From: Bacteroidia bacterium
Lineage (GTDB): Bacteria > Bacteroidota > Bacteroidia > Bacteroidales > Dysgonomonadaceae
Assembly: GCA_030539475.1 (NCBI GenBank)
Contig: JAUNRY010000155.1
Coordinates: 1-5,611 of the forward strand
Direction: 5' to 3'
Length of the DNA stretch: 5,611 bases
Within the stretch, counting starts at the first letter, position 1. Each line of letters opens with the position of its first letter. This document shows positions 5,277 through 5,611 of the stretch, in pieces. Below the pieces are notes generated by a model. It had not been told where the DNA came from and did not search any database. It was given only the letters and a program-made list of their open reading frames with translations. Both the position numbers and the translations under genes were made by a program.

Positions 5277-5611
5277 TTTAATCCCTTTTAATTTATTCCA
5301 TTCTCCACGGGTAAAATCGGGGATTTTTACGGGCATTCCTTCGTTTAGTACAGATTGTTCGGTAAGTTCCACTAGGCAAGACCACTCGGCGGCATCGTAA
5401 ACGTCTTGGTCAAGAGGTAGTCCGTTGCGTAAGCAGTAAATTAACCGATAATCCATAATGAAATCCATGCCGCCGTGCCCGCCCACTTTTTTAGCAAACT
5501 CGCCAATTTCTGTGATGAAAGGGTGTTCATACTGAATCATGAGGGAATCAATTTGCTCTTTCGTCATGAAGTTGTGGGCATTTGGCTCCAACGCTATTAA
5601 TTCAGACGGGT
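5265..5611 (-). CDS. C-terminal part of a Gfo/Idh/MocA-fold protein, probably GH109-like glycosidase (cut by window edge)
   Basis: The frame is open to the right edge of the window, so 114 C-terminal residues are seen and the start is missing. A TTG at 5591 could be read as a start but is internal: codons upstream of it continue in frame as PSELIA. The segment GGHGGMDFIMDYRLIYCLRN, then GLPLDQDVYDAAEWSC and an ending of PDFTRGEW, is typical of the C-terminus of GH109 proteins and close relatives. GH109 enzymes keep NAD tightly bound and hydrolyse glycosides (classically alpha-N-acetylgalactosaminides) through transient oxidation at C3, elimination and water addition. The Rossmann domain, signal peptide and specificity determinants lie outside the window, so the alternative is a non-hydrolytic oxidoreductase of the same family. 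It is followed after 49 bp by the Tat oxidoreductase on the same strand, suggesting an operon. Confidence 0.82.
   Translation of the reverse strand, partial: PSELIALEPNAHNFMTKEQIDSLMIQYEHPFITEIGEFAKKVGGHGGMDFIMDYRLIYCLRNGLPLDQDVYDAAEWSCLVELTEQSVLNEGMPVKIPDFTRGEWNKLKGIKFAK

Noticed and set aside
5589..5591. TTG as the start of the right-edge gene
   Set aside because: The frame stays open upstream to the window edge, and the visible part is clearly the C-terminus of a much longer family, so the TTG is an internal leucine codon.
1..5611. Mobile element, CRISPR or RNA gene
   Set aside because: No transposase or integrase coding, regularly spaced repeats with spacers, or tRNA/rRNA-like sequence was found on either strand.

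Overview
The window looks like a stretch of a Bacteroidota chromosome, most likely order Bacteroidales. Three things suggest this: the carbohydrate-active gene families, the near absence of Shine-Dalgarno sequences before the starts, and AT-rich upstream regions with TTTG / TAnnTTTG-like promoter boxes. The exact genus cannot be read from the sequence. All recognisable genes lie on the minus strand, so the biological order runs from the right end of the window to the left.

In transcription order there are four genes. (1) The C-terminal 114 residues of a Gfo/Idh/MocA-fold protein resembling GH109 NAD-dependent glycosidases (5265-5611, cut by the window edge). (2) A complete Gfo/Idh/MocA oxidoreductase with a twin-arginine signal (3962-5215), 49 bp downstream of the first. 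(3) After a 181-bp gap, a large Sec-exported protein of 1129 residues, made of a HEAT-like helical repeat array followed by two tandem DUF1080 / 3-keto-disaccharide hydrolase domains (391-3780). (4) After a 335-bp gap holding a stem-loop terminator and a promoter, the first 18 codons of another exported protein (1-55, cut by the left edge), which is too short for ordinary ORF calling.

The three recognisable genes share a chemical theme. Gfo/Idh/MocA enzymes can oxidise a sugar at C3 with a bound nicotinamide cofactor, GH109 enzymes work through a 3-keto intermediate, and DUF1080 proteins cleave 3-keto-glycosides. The export signals on genes 2 and 3 place these steps in the periplasm or at the cell surface. 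The best inference is an oxidise-then-cleave glycoside-degradation module; the substrate cannot be deduced.

The non-coding DNA has structure of its own. A similar TTTTGT...ACAAAA dyad overlaps a candidate promoter about 65-77 bp upstream of both gene 3 and gene 4, suggesting shared control. Short heptamer tandem repeats occur in two of the gaps. Just beyond the stop of gene 3, two small stem-loops share one arm and so exclude each other. No tRNA, rRNA, CRISPR array, insertion sequence or integrase was seen.
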